Counted from the stretch's first letter, positions 1 through 6,509 are shown. The stretch is 9,502 bases of DNA from Planctomycetota bacterium (GCA_003644215.1 QNBU01000023.1:1-9502); one strand, 5' to 3'. Numbers and translations: made by a program. The notes: a model not told the origin generated them from the sequence alone.

Positions 1-317
1 ATATCAGCCAGGCGGCCGTTTCCGCTCCGGCCTCTGTGCGATTAGGTAAGGCGTTCCAGAATGAGGAACTTGGCGCCTATGCGCTGAGCTGTTATTATCA
101 GGCCACCGGCTTGACGCCCAAATCGCCCGAACCCTACAAGCTGTTGGGGTATTACTATCTTGGTGAAGGCGACCAAGTGCGGGCTGAAGAAAATTTTCGC
201 CGCAGTTTTGAACTGGATCCTTACCAGACCAATGTTGCCGGTGAACTCGGCCGTATGGGTGTGATTATAGGTCTGCCCCGCACAGTCAACATCGAGAATG
301 CCCCCGAACCCCAGTAG
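1..317 (+). CDS. TPR-repeat protein, C-terminal part (5' truncated by window)
   Basis: The frame is open from the first complete codon at base 3 to a TAG at 315-317, so this is the last ~104 residues of a longer protein whose start lies outside the window. A GTG at 36 lies inside the open frame and is probably not the real start. The sequence shows tetratricopeptide helix-turn-helix spacing: one unit runs from about ALSCYYQATGLTP, and a second from PYKLLGYYYLGEGD through AEENFRRSFELDP, with the usual small residues and the closing Leu-Asp-Pro. TPR arrays are protein-protein interaction scaffolds; the partner cannot be told from this fragment. The tail after the last repeat is Gly-rich and then Pro/Glu-rich and looks unstructured. 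The gene converges on the minus-strand tRNA-Ser. The TPR assignment is solid, the role unknown. Confidence 0.8.
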   Translation, partial: ISQAAVSAPASVRLGKAFQNEELGAYALSCYYQATGLTPKSPEPYKLLGYYYLGEGDQVRAEENFRRSFELDPYQTNVAGELGRMGVIIGLPRTVNIENAPEPQ

Positions 318-438
318 TAGTAGCCCCTACAGGATAACGCTTGAAAGCATCGCCTGTAAATGGCAGGTGTCCCCAGAGACCATCTTGTAACTTTGTGGGT
401 CGAAAGGGGTTATGTTGTTATGGCGGGAAATAAAAAAA
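318..438. other. Convergent intergenic region with a hairpin and a weak rRNA-like string
   Basis: This gap separates the TPR gene from the 3' end of tRNA-Ser. TACAGG at 328-333 pairs exactly with CCTGTA at 353-358, enclosing a second small stem GCTT/AAGC, so the segment can fold into a two-tier hairpin. No T-run follows it on the plus strand, so it is not a textbook terminator for the TPR gene. The stretch from 332 to 350 resembles the conserved 3' end of 23S rRNA (GATAAC followed by GAAAGCATC). The A-run at 432-438 becomes a run of seven T directly after the tRNA on the minus strand and may help end its transcription. No open reading frame here looks real. Confidence 0.4.
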
Positions 439-525
439 CGGAAAGGGGGGGATTCGAACCCCCGGTACTCTTACGAGCACACTGGTTTTCGAAACCAGCT
501 CGATAAGCCACTCCGACACCTCTCC
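439..525 (-). tRNA. tRNA-Ser (anticodon CGA)
   Basis: The minus strand folds as a complete class II tRNA of 87 nt. The acceptor stem GGAGAGG pairs with CCTTTCC (one G-U), with discriminator base G. The anticodon arm is CTGGT-TTCGAAA-ACCAG, giving anticodon CGA, which reads the serine codon UCG. The long variable arm expected of tRNA-Ser is present (TGCTC-GTAA-GAGTA), and the T arm is GGGGG-TTCGAAT-CCCCC. The 3' CCA is not encoded; seven T follow immediately, so CCA must be added by the nucleotidyltransferase. The 5' end lies 17 nt after the stop of the upstream small gene in the same direction, with no convincing promoter between them, so the tRNA may be processed from a longer transcript. 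Confidence 0.96.
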
Positions 526-542
526 ATTTTAATGCTCATTCG

Positions 543-746
543 CTATTTAAGCCGCAACCATTGCCGACGAAATACTTTACGCATTCGATCCGAAAAACGC
601 AATCCCATTTTTTGAGTATTGGGATGAAAATCTTTTTTATAAAGCTCGGCGGCCGAATGAGGCCGGGGCTTTCTGCCGAAAACACTCAGCAGTAAACCAG
701 CCCCAAAGCCCAGTTTCCGCTGTTTTTGGCTGACTTCATGCTTCAT
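543..746 (-). CDS. Small basic hypothetical protein (67 aa)
   Basis: I do not recognise this family. The 67-residue product is strongly basic: Lys and Arg are spread throughout and especially dense in the last 25 residues (motif SDRMRKVFRRQW). A short hydrophobic glycine-containing stretch, GFGAGLLLSVFG, lies at residues 13-24, too short for a convincing membrane span. The start ATG overlaps the stop TGA of the preceding 192-aa gene as ATGA, a classic arrangement for translational coupling. That overlap is the best evidence that this is a real gene rather than a chance frame. The upstream AGGG is a weak ribosome site, consistent with coupling. The basic composition would suit nucleic-acid or ribosome binding, but that is inference only. 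tRNA-Ser follows 17 nt downstream on the same strand. Confidence 0.6.
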   Translation of the reverse strand: MKHEVSQKQRKLGFGAGLLLSVFGRKPRPHSAAELYKKDFHPNTQKMGLRFSDRMRKVFRRQWLRLK

Positions 747-1321
747 CGTACAATCGCCCTGTTTGTTGCTTCCAGTAACGCTTCACCCTGTAAACGCTCA
801 ATTGAAGTAGCAGGCCAAAGTTGTTTGCGTTCCAGTACCTCCGGCTCGGCATCATAATATCGCTGTACTGCGCCAGTGCCGCCTTCGACTTGCCCGATGG
901 TACGATAGTTGCCATCCAGCAACCAGCGGCTAAATGCCTCATCGAACTCCGCCGGGTAGATCAGGGCGACCAAATGGGCATTATCAGTATCAGCAAGCTG
1001 TGTTTTGCATCGAGCCGGCGGCAATTGTTGATCTGACCATGCCAAAAGCCGCTGATAGTCGCCGCGAGCGCTTTCGGCATCGTTGGCATAGAAGAACATC
1101 CCTGCTTCAAGCTGAAAGGTCTCTTTATTGACGCCCTTTAGCTCCATCGTGCCGTCGGGATTGGCGCGGTAAACTTGATAGACCTTTATATCAGTGAATT
1201 GCTCGCTATCCAAAAGCTCGGCGACTTCTTCAGCAACAAATCCCACGCCGCAATGATCGCCAAAATCGACCACGAACAGCCCTGTATATTGACCTGCGTT
1301 TTTAATGTCCGGCAACTTCAT
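743..1321 (-). CDS. Conserved-looking hypothetical protein (192 aa)
   Basis: I do not recognise this family. The frame is open further upstream to 1420, but those 33 codons are a translation of the palindromic repeat at 1341-1421 and are low-complexity. The ATG at 1321 has a GGAG ribosome site 6 nt upstream (1328-1331), whereas the ATG at 1333 has none, so 1321 is the preferred start. The product begins MKLPDIKNAGQYTG and is soluble-looking and acidic, with no signal peptide or membrane segment. The N-terminal third (GLFVVDFGDHCGVGFVAEEV) looks like a folded alpha/beta core. A middle section with aromatics (GMFFYANDAESARGDYQRLL) and a C-terminal section with EGGTGAVQRYYDAEPEVLERKQ follow. Cys24 and Cys105 are its only cysteines. 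It overlaps the next gene by 4 nt (ATGA), so the two are probably translated together. No function is proposed. Confidence 0.75.
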   Translation of the reverse strand: MKLPDIKNAGQYTGLFVVDFGDHCGVGFVAEEVAELLDSEQFTDIKVYQVYRANPDGTMELKGVNKETFQLEAGMFFYANDAESARGDYQRLLAWSDQQLPPARCKTQLADTDNAHLVALIYPAEFDEAFSRWLLDGNYRTIGQVEGGTGAVQRYYDAEPEVLERKQLWPATSIERLQGEALLEATNRAIVR

Positions 1322-1340
1322 CTTTTGCTCCATTTGATTT

Positions 1341-1421
1341 TTTGCCACAGAGGCCACAGAGGACTCAGAGAAAAAAATATAAAAAATCCCTCTCTGTGAT
1401 CTCTGTGTACTCTGTGGCAAA
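1341..1421. repeat. 81-bp imperfect palindrome with CACAGAG direct repeats
   Basis: The left arm at 1341-1371 begins TTTGCCACAGAG. It matches the reverse complement of the right arm at 1391-1421 at 26 of 31 positions without gaps. The 19-nt loop is almost only A and T. Each arm carries the CACAGAG-type heptamer three times about 9-10 nt apart, so the element is both a palindrome and a tandem repeat. It starts one base after the tyrS stop codon and ends just before the ribosome site of the 192-aa gene. Palindromes built on CCACAGAG / CTCTGTGG are a type I associate with dispersed non-coding repeats in environmental bacterial genomes. In this position it could stabilise the tyrS mRNA 3' end or reduce read-through. 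It lacks the terminal U-run of an intrinsic terminator. Confidence 0.85.
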
Positions 1422-1422
1422 T

Positions 1423-2625
1423 TTATTTAATCTTCAGTTTTGCAAATTTGCGTTTTCCGACCTGTATGACCATGCCATCAATTGGGATAATTTCCTGCGC
1501 GGGATTGGCGATCTTTTCGTCGTTTATTTTCACGCCGCCTTGTTTGCACATGCGTTTAGCTTCGCCGCCGGAGGCAACGAGGTTGCACTGGACCAGCAGC
1601 TTACTGGCCATCATCGGCTCGGCGGCTATTTCCACTTCCGGTATATCGTCCGGCAGTTTGTTCTGGGCGAAAACCTTCTTGAACTCCGTTGCGGCGGCCT
1701 CTGCCGCTTCGGCATCGTAAAACTGCTCGATGATGATCTTGCCGAGCTCGACCTTGGCCTCTTTCGGGTGTGTTTTGGACCCGTCGCACAGAATCGCGAT
1801 TTCCTCTGTTGGTATATCCGTCAGCAGCGTAAAATAGTTTTCCATCAATTCATCGGGGATGCTCATGGTCTTGCCGAACATATCCGACGGGGCATCGGTA
1901 ACGCCGATATAGTTACCCTTGGACTTAGACATCTTCTGTACGCCGTCTAAGCCCACCAAAATCGGCATCGTAATGACAATCTGCGGTTTTTGGCCGTCTA
2001 ATCGCTGTAAATCCCGGCCGACGAGGTTATTATAGGTCTGGTCCGTGCCGCCCAGTTCGATGTCGCTCTTGATGGCGACCGAGTCGTGGCCCTGCATCAG
2101 CGGATACAGAAACTCGTGGACGCCGATGGGGTCACCCTTTTTGTAGCGAAGCTCGAATGTATCCCGCTCCAGCATCCGGGCGACGGTCATTGAGGCGGTT
2201 AGCTTGATGACATCGGCCAGCTTCATATCGGCCAGCCATTCGCTGTTATAGCGGACCTCGACCTTTTCCGGCGACATATCCAGAATCTTACCGGCCTGGT
2301 CGAAATAGCTCTGGGCGTTTTCCTTGATTTGTTCGGCGGTCAGCATCGGCCGCGTGGTATTCTGGCCGGTCGGGTCGCCGATACGGGCGGTATAGTCGCC
2401 GATGATCAGGATGGCTTTGTGGCCTAAGTCTTGAAATTGACGCAGCTTGCGGAGTACCACCGTGTGGCCCAGATGAATATCCGGGGCTGTGGGGTCCATA
2501 CCCAGCTTGGCGCGGAGTTGCGTGCCATTGGCGGCGGCCTCGGTCAGCCGCTGGGTGAGTTCATCGGCACTGTAAACCTCAACTGTGCCGCGTTTGAGCA
2601 AGTTGACCTGTTCTGCAATGTCCAT
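1423..2625 (-). CDS. tyrS: Tyrosyl-tRNA synthetase
   Basis: The enzyme joins tyrosine to tRNA-Tyr using ATP, in the cytoplasm, as a class I synthetase dimer. At 400 residues it is the normal length. The Rossmann catalytic domain carries the HIGH-type motif HLGH at residues 51-54 and the second ATP motif KMSKS at 231-235. The tyrosine and tRNA pocket region YPLMQGHDSVAIKSDIELGG lies at 174-193, followed by TDQ. The C-terminal S4-like RNA-binding domain is at about 339-400 (SKLLVQCNLVASGGEAKRM, then GGVKINDEKI). The arrangement is that of the TyrS2/TyrZ type. The start ATG at 2625 has only a loose purine-rich ribosome site (AGAGAGAA). A promoter with a TATAAT box sits 45 nt upstream, so the leader is short, with no room for a T-box. 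The stop TAA directly abuts the 81-bp palindrome. Confidence 0.97.
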   Translation of the reverse strand: MDIAEQVNLLKRGTVEVYSADELTQRLTEAAANGTQLRAKLGMDPTAPDIHLGHTVVLRKLRQFQDLGHKAILIIGDYTARIGDPTGQNTTRPMLTAEQIKENAQSYFDQAGKILDMSPEKVEVRYNSEWLADMKLADVIKLTASMTVARMLERDTFELRYKKGDPIGVHEFLYPLMQGHDSVAIKSDIELGGTDQTYNNLVGRDLQRLDGQKPQIVITMPILVGLDGVQKMSKSKGNYIGVTDAPSDMFGKTMSIPDELMENYFTLLTDIPTEEIAILCDGSKTHPKEAKVELGKIIIEQFYDAEAAEAAATEFKKVFAQNKLPDDIPEVEIAAEPMMASKLLVQCNLVASGGEAKRMCKQGGVKINDEKIANPAQEIIPIDGMVIQVGKRKFAKLKIK

Positions 2626-2669
2626 TGTGCTGTTCTCTCTGTTTTTTAGCTAAAGCATTAAAAGCGGCG

Positions 2670-2698
2670 ATTATACCAACTAATCCCCCTTCAGGCAA
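2670..2698 (-). promoter_or_regulatory. Sigma70-type promoter of tyrS (extended -10)
   Basis: On the minus strand, TTGCCT (2693-2698) and a perfect TATAAT (2670-2675) are separated by 17 nt, and the -10 is preceded by TGG, which makes it an extended -10. Transcription would begin near 2663, giving a leader of roughly 38 nt before tyrS. The -35 hexamer lies inside the inverted repeat at 2694-2710. Confidence 0.8.
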
Positions 2699-2710
2699 GG
2701 TTGCCTTGCC
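2694..2710. repeat. 17-bp perfect inverted repeat overlapping the tyrS -35 box
   Basis: GGCAAGG and CCTTGCC flank a 3-nt centre as a perfect palindrome that overlaps the tyrS -35 hexamer. It could be an operator for a dimeric regulator, or a short hairpin at the end of the rsmB transcript. It has no T-run after it on either strand, so it is not a standard terminator. A second perfect stem, ATTCAT/ATGAAT with a 6-nt loop, lies at 2730-2747 between it and the rsmB stop; it also lacks a T-run. Confidence 0.45.
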
Positions 2711-2771
2711 ATTCTTCGTTTTCTGCACCATTCATCGGCCAATGAATATCGCTGCTATGCGTCCGGCGTCC

Positions 2772-4151
2772 CTATAACGACTGCAAAACCGCCGCATAGC
2801 CCCCGTCGTGATCGAAAGCGTCCGGCGATTGCAAAGCCGGCAGGGTCAGCTTCTCGGTGAGCAATGTAAACCGGTTGTGCTGTGCCAGAAACGCCTGAAT
2901 CTGTTCGCCATTTTCCTCTGGCTGAATTGAGCAGGTGGAGTACAGGATCTTTGTTTTCCGATGCGCCAGGGCCGCCGCCTGGTGCAGCAGTTGCTGCTGA
3001 GTCCGGCGAAGATTTGCGACCGCCTCCGGCGTCCACCGCCAGCGTGCCTCCACCCGCCGGGCCAGCACGCCGGTATTGGAGCAGGGCACATCCAGCACAA
3101 TCGCATCCAGTCGTTTCAACTTTCGCACGGTTTTCTCAAGCTGAGACGGTGGGACAATCTCGATGGATTGCAGCCGCATTCGTTGGGCGTTTTCCCGCAC
3201 CTTTTTGAGCCGTTCAGCGTCAGCATCGCTGGCCAGAATCACCCCCTGATCCCGCATCCGCACCGCCGAGGCCATACATTTACCGCCCGGCGCCGCACAC
3301 ACATCCAGCACAGTCCAGTCGGGCATCGGCGACAGTGTTTTAATCGCATTAGCAGCGGTGGTGTCCTGAATAAAAAAAAGACCCTCCCGCCAACGGCGGC
3401 TGGTGTTGATTTTTCCACCTCGCCGAATTCGAAACTCATCGGCGCGTTGTTCGATTGCGATGTCTTCATCCCCAAGCCGGTCTATCCAATCCACCGTCGT
3501 CGTATGCAGCGTATTCGGCTGGGCGATGACGGACGGAGACCGATTGGACGCAAAACAGATCGCGCGGGTTTTCTCTTTGCCAAAGGTCTTGAGCCACTCG
3601 GCAATAAGCGATTGCGGAATGGAAAAGGCCGCGCTGAAATACGGCACTGCCTCAGTATCCGGGTCGGGCATTATCGCATCATTAAACAAGCACCCAAACT
3701 CCGGCGTTTGCGGCACAGTCCGGCGAATCCGTTTCGCCTCAGGCGACGCCTGCCTGTCTTCAATCGCCCGTTGGACATTTCGTAAAACAGCGTTGATAAA
3801 CCCGGCCCCCTTTTTCGAGCCGGCCTGTTGTGCCAACTGCACGGCTTCATTGAGGATCGCATAGTCAGCGGTCTTGGGAGCATAGACCAACTCGTAAACA
3901 CCGATCCGCAGCAGGTTCCATTGAGACGGCTTGACCCGATCCGAATCGAGCGCCGAACAGTTTTTTAAGATATGGTCAATCGCAGCCCGGTTGCGAATTA
4001 CTCCGAAGACAATATCGGTCGCTTGAGCGGGACGGTCGGTACAACTCAGTAAACGGCTCAAGACTTCAGCGGTGTCGTGTTTGAAAATAGTACATCGGTT
4101 TAGCGTTTTCCACGCGGCGGATCGAGCGGTCAAAATGCGCGGAGCGGCCAT
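2772..4151 (-). CDS. rsmB: 16S rRNA (cytosine-C5)-methyltransferase RsmB
   Basis: RsmB methylates C967 (E. coli numbering) of 16S rRNA at carbon 5, using S-adenosylmethionine. The 459-residue product has the family's two parts. Residues ~5-135 form a NusB-like all-helical RNA-binding domain (YAILNEAVQLAQ, then GAGFINAVLRNVQR). From about 170 comes the Nop2/Sun-type methyltransferase. The SAM-binding motif CAAPGGK is at 285-291, and the acidic SAM contact is in SDAD at about 308-311. The motif IV DVPCSNTG has Cys357, and the motif VI YSTCSIQPEENG has the likely nucleophile Cys407. The C-terminus (DHDGGYAAVLQSL) diverges from the usual DGFF-type ending but keeps its position. The linker between domains is somewhat long. 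The ATG starts 2 nt after the fmt stop (TAAGGATG), so translation is probably coupled. It is the last gene of the lptB-def-fmt-rsmB operon. Confidence 0.95.
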   Translation of the reverse strand: MAAPRILTARSAAWKTLNRCTIFKHDTAEVLSRLLSCTDRPAQATDIVFGVIRNRAAIDHILKNCSALDSDRVKPSQWNLLRIGVYELVYAPKTADYAILNEAVQLAQQAGSKKGAGFINAVLRNVQRAIEDRQASPEAKRIRRTVPQTPEFGCLFNDAIMPDPDTEAVPYFSAAFSIPQSLIAEWLKTFGKEKTRAICFASNRSPSVIAQPNTLHTTTVDWIDRLGDEDIAIEQRADEFRIRRGGKINTSRRWREGLFFIQDTTAANAIKTLSPMPDWTVLDVCAAPGGKCMASAVRMRDQGVILASDADAERLKKVRENAQRMRLQSIEIVPPSQLEKTVRKLKRLDAIVLDVPCSNTGVLARRVEARWRWTPEAVANLRRTQQQLLHQAAALAHRKTKILYSTCSIQPEENGEQIQAFLAQHNRFTLLTEKLTLPALQSPDAFDHDGGYAAVLQSL

Positions 4152-4153
4152 CC

Positions 4154-5128
4154 TTAGCGTATCCCGTTGAGGGCCTTATCGTTGGAAACAAACAAATCCC
4201 CGGCGACGCACTGATGCCCATTGGTGTATGCCGCCCACTCCATCAATCGCGAACCGGCTGGTTTCAACTCAAGGATTTGCAAAGCCCCATCGCCGCAAAT
4301 GACATTTAGATTTTCATCCAGTGAACCGGTCATATCGCCCGGTTTTCGTGGCCGATCCACGGCACGAGCTTTAGCGATCCCAACCCGCCAGTTCTTGCCG
4401 GTTTTGGAACAGACATAGACCGTCTCCGCCGCCGGCCACGGCCACAAAGCGCGAATCTGATTAACGATTTGACCGGCACTGCTGTCCCAGTTGATATAGC
4501 CGTCTTTCTTTTTAAGTTTGGGTGCCTTTGTAACCTGTGCGGGATCCTGCTGGCGATAGCCCGCCGATTCATCAGCGATCTGCTCAATCGTTTGCATCAG
4601 CACGCCCACTGAAAGGGTTGACAGCTTATCGTGAACACATTTGACGGTATCGTCCGGCGAAATTGCGGTCGTGTCCTGTGCCAATATCAGCCCGGCGTCC
4701 ATTTTATCCGCCAGCGTGATAATGCTGACGCCGGTTTCAGTTTCCCCGTTCATGATCGCCCAATGGATCGGAGCGGCCCCACGGTATTTCGGCAGCAGCG
4801 AGGCGTGAACATTGACCGCACCGTGGGTTTGCAGGGCAATGACTTCCTGACCGATCTTTTGACCAAACGCGATGACCACCAGTAAATCCGCCCCCAAAGC
4901 AGCGACCTGTTGAACCATTTCCGACGAATTGATATTTTCGGCCTCGACACACGGCACATTGTTTTGGCCGCACCACACATCAACATCGGTATGATGCGGC
5001 GTGCTTCGATGCCGACCGGCCGGTCGCGCGGGCTGGGTAAACACTCCAGCCAGTTCATGGCCGCTGTGATAAATGGCCTCCAGGCAAGGAATGCCGAACT
5101 GGGCTGATCCGAAGTAAATAATCTTCAT
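4154..5128 (-). CDS. fmt: Methionyl-tRNA formyltransferase
   Basis: Fmt transfers the formyl group of 10-formyl-tetrahydrofolate to the amino group of initiator Met-tRNA, giving fMet-tRNA for translation start. The 324-residue length is typical. The N-terminal Rossmann-like domain starts with MKIIYFGSAQFGIPCLEAI. The catalytic core has Asn106 and His108 in NVHASLLPKYRGAAPIHWA and Asp144 in DKMDAG, matching the known catalytic Asn/His/Asp of the family at the same numbers. The loop that normally reads PDRPAGRG is here PARPAGRHRSTPHH, a moderate variant. The C-terminal beta-barrel tRNA-binding domain covers about 205-324 (GYINWDSSAGQIVNQIRAL to ELKPAGSRLM). The start lies 5 nt after the def stop with no clear ribosome site of its own, which points to coupling with def. 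Confidence 0.97.
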   Translation of the reverse strand: MKIIYFGSAQFGIPCLEAIYHSGHELAGVFTQPARPAGRHRSTPHHTDVDVWCGQNNVPCVEAENINSSEMVQQVAALGADLLVVIAFGQKIGQEVIALQTHGAVNVHASLLPKYRGAAPIHWAIMNGETETGVSIITLADKMDAGLILAQDTTAISPDDTVKCVHDKLSTLSVGVLMQTIEQIADESAGYRQQDPAQVTKAPKLKKKDGYINWDSSAGQIVNQIRALWPWPAAETVYVCSKTGKNWRVGIAKARAVDRPRKPGDMTGSLDENLNVICGDGALQILELKPAGSRLMEWAAYTNGHQCVAGDLFVSNDKALNGIR

Positions 5129-5133
5129 AGCTG

Positions 5134-5667
5134 TTATTTGTTCTCTGACTGTGTTTTCTCGTATTCTGCTTCAAGCTCTTCTAACGGCTTTTTTGATCTG
5201 AGTTTGGCGGCGTAGCCCAACCGGTCCTTGATCATCCGGCCCTCCAGATGGTCGTGTTCATGCTGCAATGCCCGCCCCAACAATCCTTCGCCGACTTCGG
5301 TAAACTCGTTGCCGTCTAAACCAGTCGCGGTTACGGTGCATTTTGAAAAGCGTTTGATCTTGCCATAAATCCCCGGCAATGACAGACACCCCTCCTCGCT
5401 GGCGACAACCGAACCTTCCACTTTGATCGTGGGGTTGATATAGCATTTTGCATTCTCTTTCGTTCCGTCAATAGACACCACAAAGAGTCGCAGATTCACC
5501 CCCGCCTGCGGACCGGCCAACCCGACACCTTTGGTCTCGACCATAATGTCAATCATCCGCTCGGCCAGCACACGAATCTCATCATTAATCTCCGCAACCG
5601 GTTTCGCCCTGTCCATCAGCACCGGCGTCGGGTACTGTGTAATTGTACATGTGGAATAGTCTGTCAT
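5134..5667 (-). CDS. def: Peptide deformylase
   Basis: Def is a metal-dependent hydrolase that removes the formyl group from the N-terminal methionine of nascent proteins at the ribosome exit. Numbering from the ATG at 5667, the 177-residue protein holds all three signature motifs. Motif I is GVGLAGPQ at 47-54, with Gly where most members have Ala (GLAAPQ). Motif II is EGCLS at 92-96, with the metal ligand Cys94. Motif III is QHEHDH at 135-140, with ligands His136 and His140 and catalytic Glu137. The frame is open to a TTG at 5676, but the AGGAG ribosome site at 5679-5683 would then be only 2 nt away; from the ATG it is 11 nt, so the ATG is preferred. The C-terminal tail is Lys/Glu-rich and helical. 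lptB lies 33 nt upstream, and fmt follows 5 nt downstream. Confidence 0.96.
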   Translation of the reverse strand: MTDYSTCTITQYPTPVLMDRAKPVAEINDEIRVLAERMIDIMVETKGVGLAGPQAGVNLRLFVVSIDGTKENAKCYINPTIKVEGSVVASEEGCLSLPGIYGKIKRFSKCTVTATGLDGNEFTEVGEGLLGRALQHEHDHLEGRMIKDRLGYAAKLRSKKPLEELEAEYEKTQSENK

Positions 5668-5700
5668 ATAAGCCAAAGCTCCTAACTGAATCTATGCGTG

Positions 5701-6456
5701 TTACTGCTCCGGCTCATCAAATTCGTCGCCTTTGAAGGTGGAGCCGAGGTAACTCTTTTTGACCAGTTCGTTCTGGATGATGTCCTTAGGGGCACCTTCG
5801 GCGATGACTTTACCGTGATCCATGATATAGGCCTTGTCGGCGACTTCGAGCGTTCGTTCGACATTATGGTCGGTAATCAGGATACTCACGCCGGAAGCGA
5901 CCAAGCGGCGGATTTCCCCTTGCAGTTCTTCGACAGCAATCGGGTCCACGCCGGAAAACGGCTCGTCCAGCAAAATCAGCGACGGGTTCGTTACCATCGC
6001 GCGGGCGATCTCCAGTTTGCGTCGTTCGCCGCCGGAGAGGAACCGAGCCTGACTGTGGACGACCTCTCCCAGTCCGAATCGCTCGATGAGATCGGCGGCT
6101 CGGCGTTTTCGTTCGCCGCGGCTGATCGCCATCGTCTCTAAGATCGCCAGCAGATTATCTTTCACGGTCAGCCGCTGGAAAACACTGGGCTCCTGCGACA
6201 GATAGCCCATACCCAGCCGGGCGCGTTTGTACATCGGATGCTTGGTGATGTCGTGGCCTTCAAACTGAACGAGGCCGCTTTCGGGCACGATCATCCCAAT
6301 ACACATACGAAAGGTTGTGGTCTTGCCGGCGCCGTTACGGCCCAACAGCCCCACAATGGACCGCTGGCCCACCGTGATATTGACCTCATTGACGACCGTC
6401 CGGCCGGAGTATTTCTTAACCAGCCCATGCGTTTCTAAAAGCGTCATATCAACCAA
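5701..6456 (-). CDS. lptB: LPS export ABC transporter ATP-binding protein LptB
   Basis: LptB is the cytoplasmic ATPase that powers LptFG in extracting lipopolysaccharide from the inner membrane and pushing it along the LptC-LptA bridge. The 251-residue protein is a complete nucleotide-binding domain. It has Walker A GRNGAGKT at 39-46, the Q-loop LSQEPSVFQRLTVKDNL from 86 (Gln88), the ABC signature LSGGE at 140-144, and Walker B LILLDEPFSGVDP from 160 (Asp164, catalytic Glu165). The H-loop His197 lies in ITDHNVE. The Q-loop region and the DPIAVEELQ segment are typical of LptB rather than of amino-acid transporters of similar length. The start may be TTG at 6456, with AGGAG 7 nt upstream, or ATG at 6447, where the spacing is 16 nt; TTG fits the ribosome site better. 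No lptA, lptC, lptF or lptG is in view. It heads the operon with def, fmt and rsmB. Confidence 0.93.
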   Translation of the reverse strand: MVDMTLLETHGLVKKYSGRTVVNEVNITVGQRSIVGLLGRNGAGKTTTFRMCIGMIVPESGLVQFEGHDITKHPMYKRARLGMGYLSQEPSVFQRLTVKDNLLAILETMAISRGERKRRAADLIERFGLGEVVHSQARFLSGGERRKLEIARAMVTNPSLILLDEPFSGVDPIAVEELQGEIRRLVASGVSILITDHNVERTLEVADKAYIMDHGKVIAEGAPKDIIQNELVKKSYLGSTFKGDEFDEPEQ

Positions 6457-6509
6457 AGCAACTCTCCTATGCTATTAAATCGTTTGCCAAAATCCTTGAA
6501 AACGGCGGT

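Noticed and set aside
1322..1420. N-terminal extension of the 192-aa protein to 1420
   Set aside because: The extra 33 codons only translate the palindromic repeat, and the upstream starts lack a ribosome site, whereas the ATG at 1321 has GGAG at good spacing.
1341..1421. CRISPR-like repeat array or insertion-sequence ends
   Set aside because: The heptamers are only 9-10 nt apart and symmetric around one centre, with no spacers of uniform length and no transposase gene nearby.
1342..1950. 202-codon open frame on the plus strand
   Set aside because: It starts inside the palindromic repeat and runs antisense to tyrS; its composition (Phe, Leu, His, Arg rich) is that of a shadow frame.
2626..2669. 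T-box or other riboswitch before tyrS
   Set aside because: The leader from the predicted transcription start is only about 38 nt, too short for a T-box, and no specifier or antiterminator is visible.
2961..3785. 274-codon open frame on the plus strand
   Set aside because: It is antisense to rsmB, whose motifs are all intact in the opposite frame. The product is Arg/Pro/His-rich low-complexity sequence without a ribosome site.
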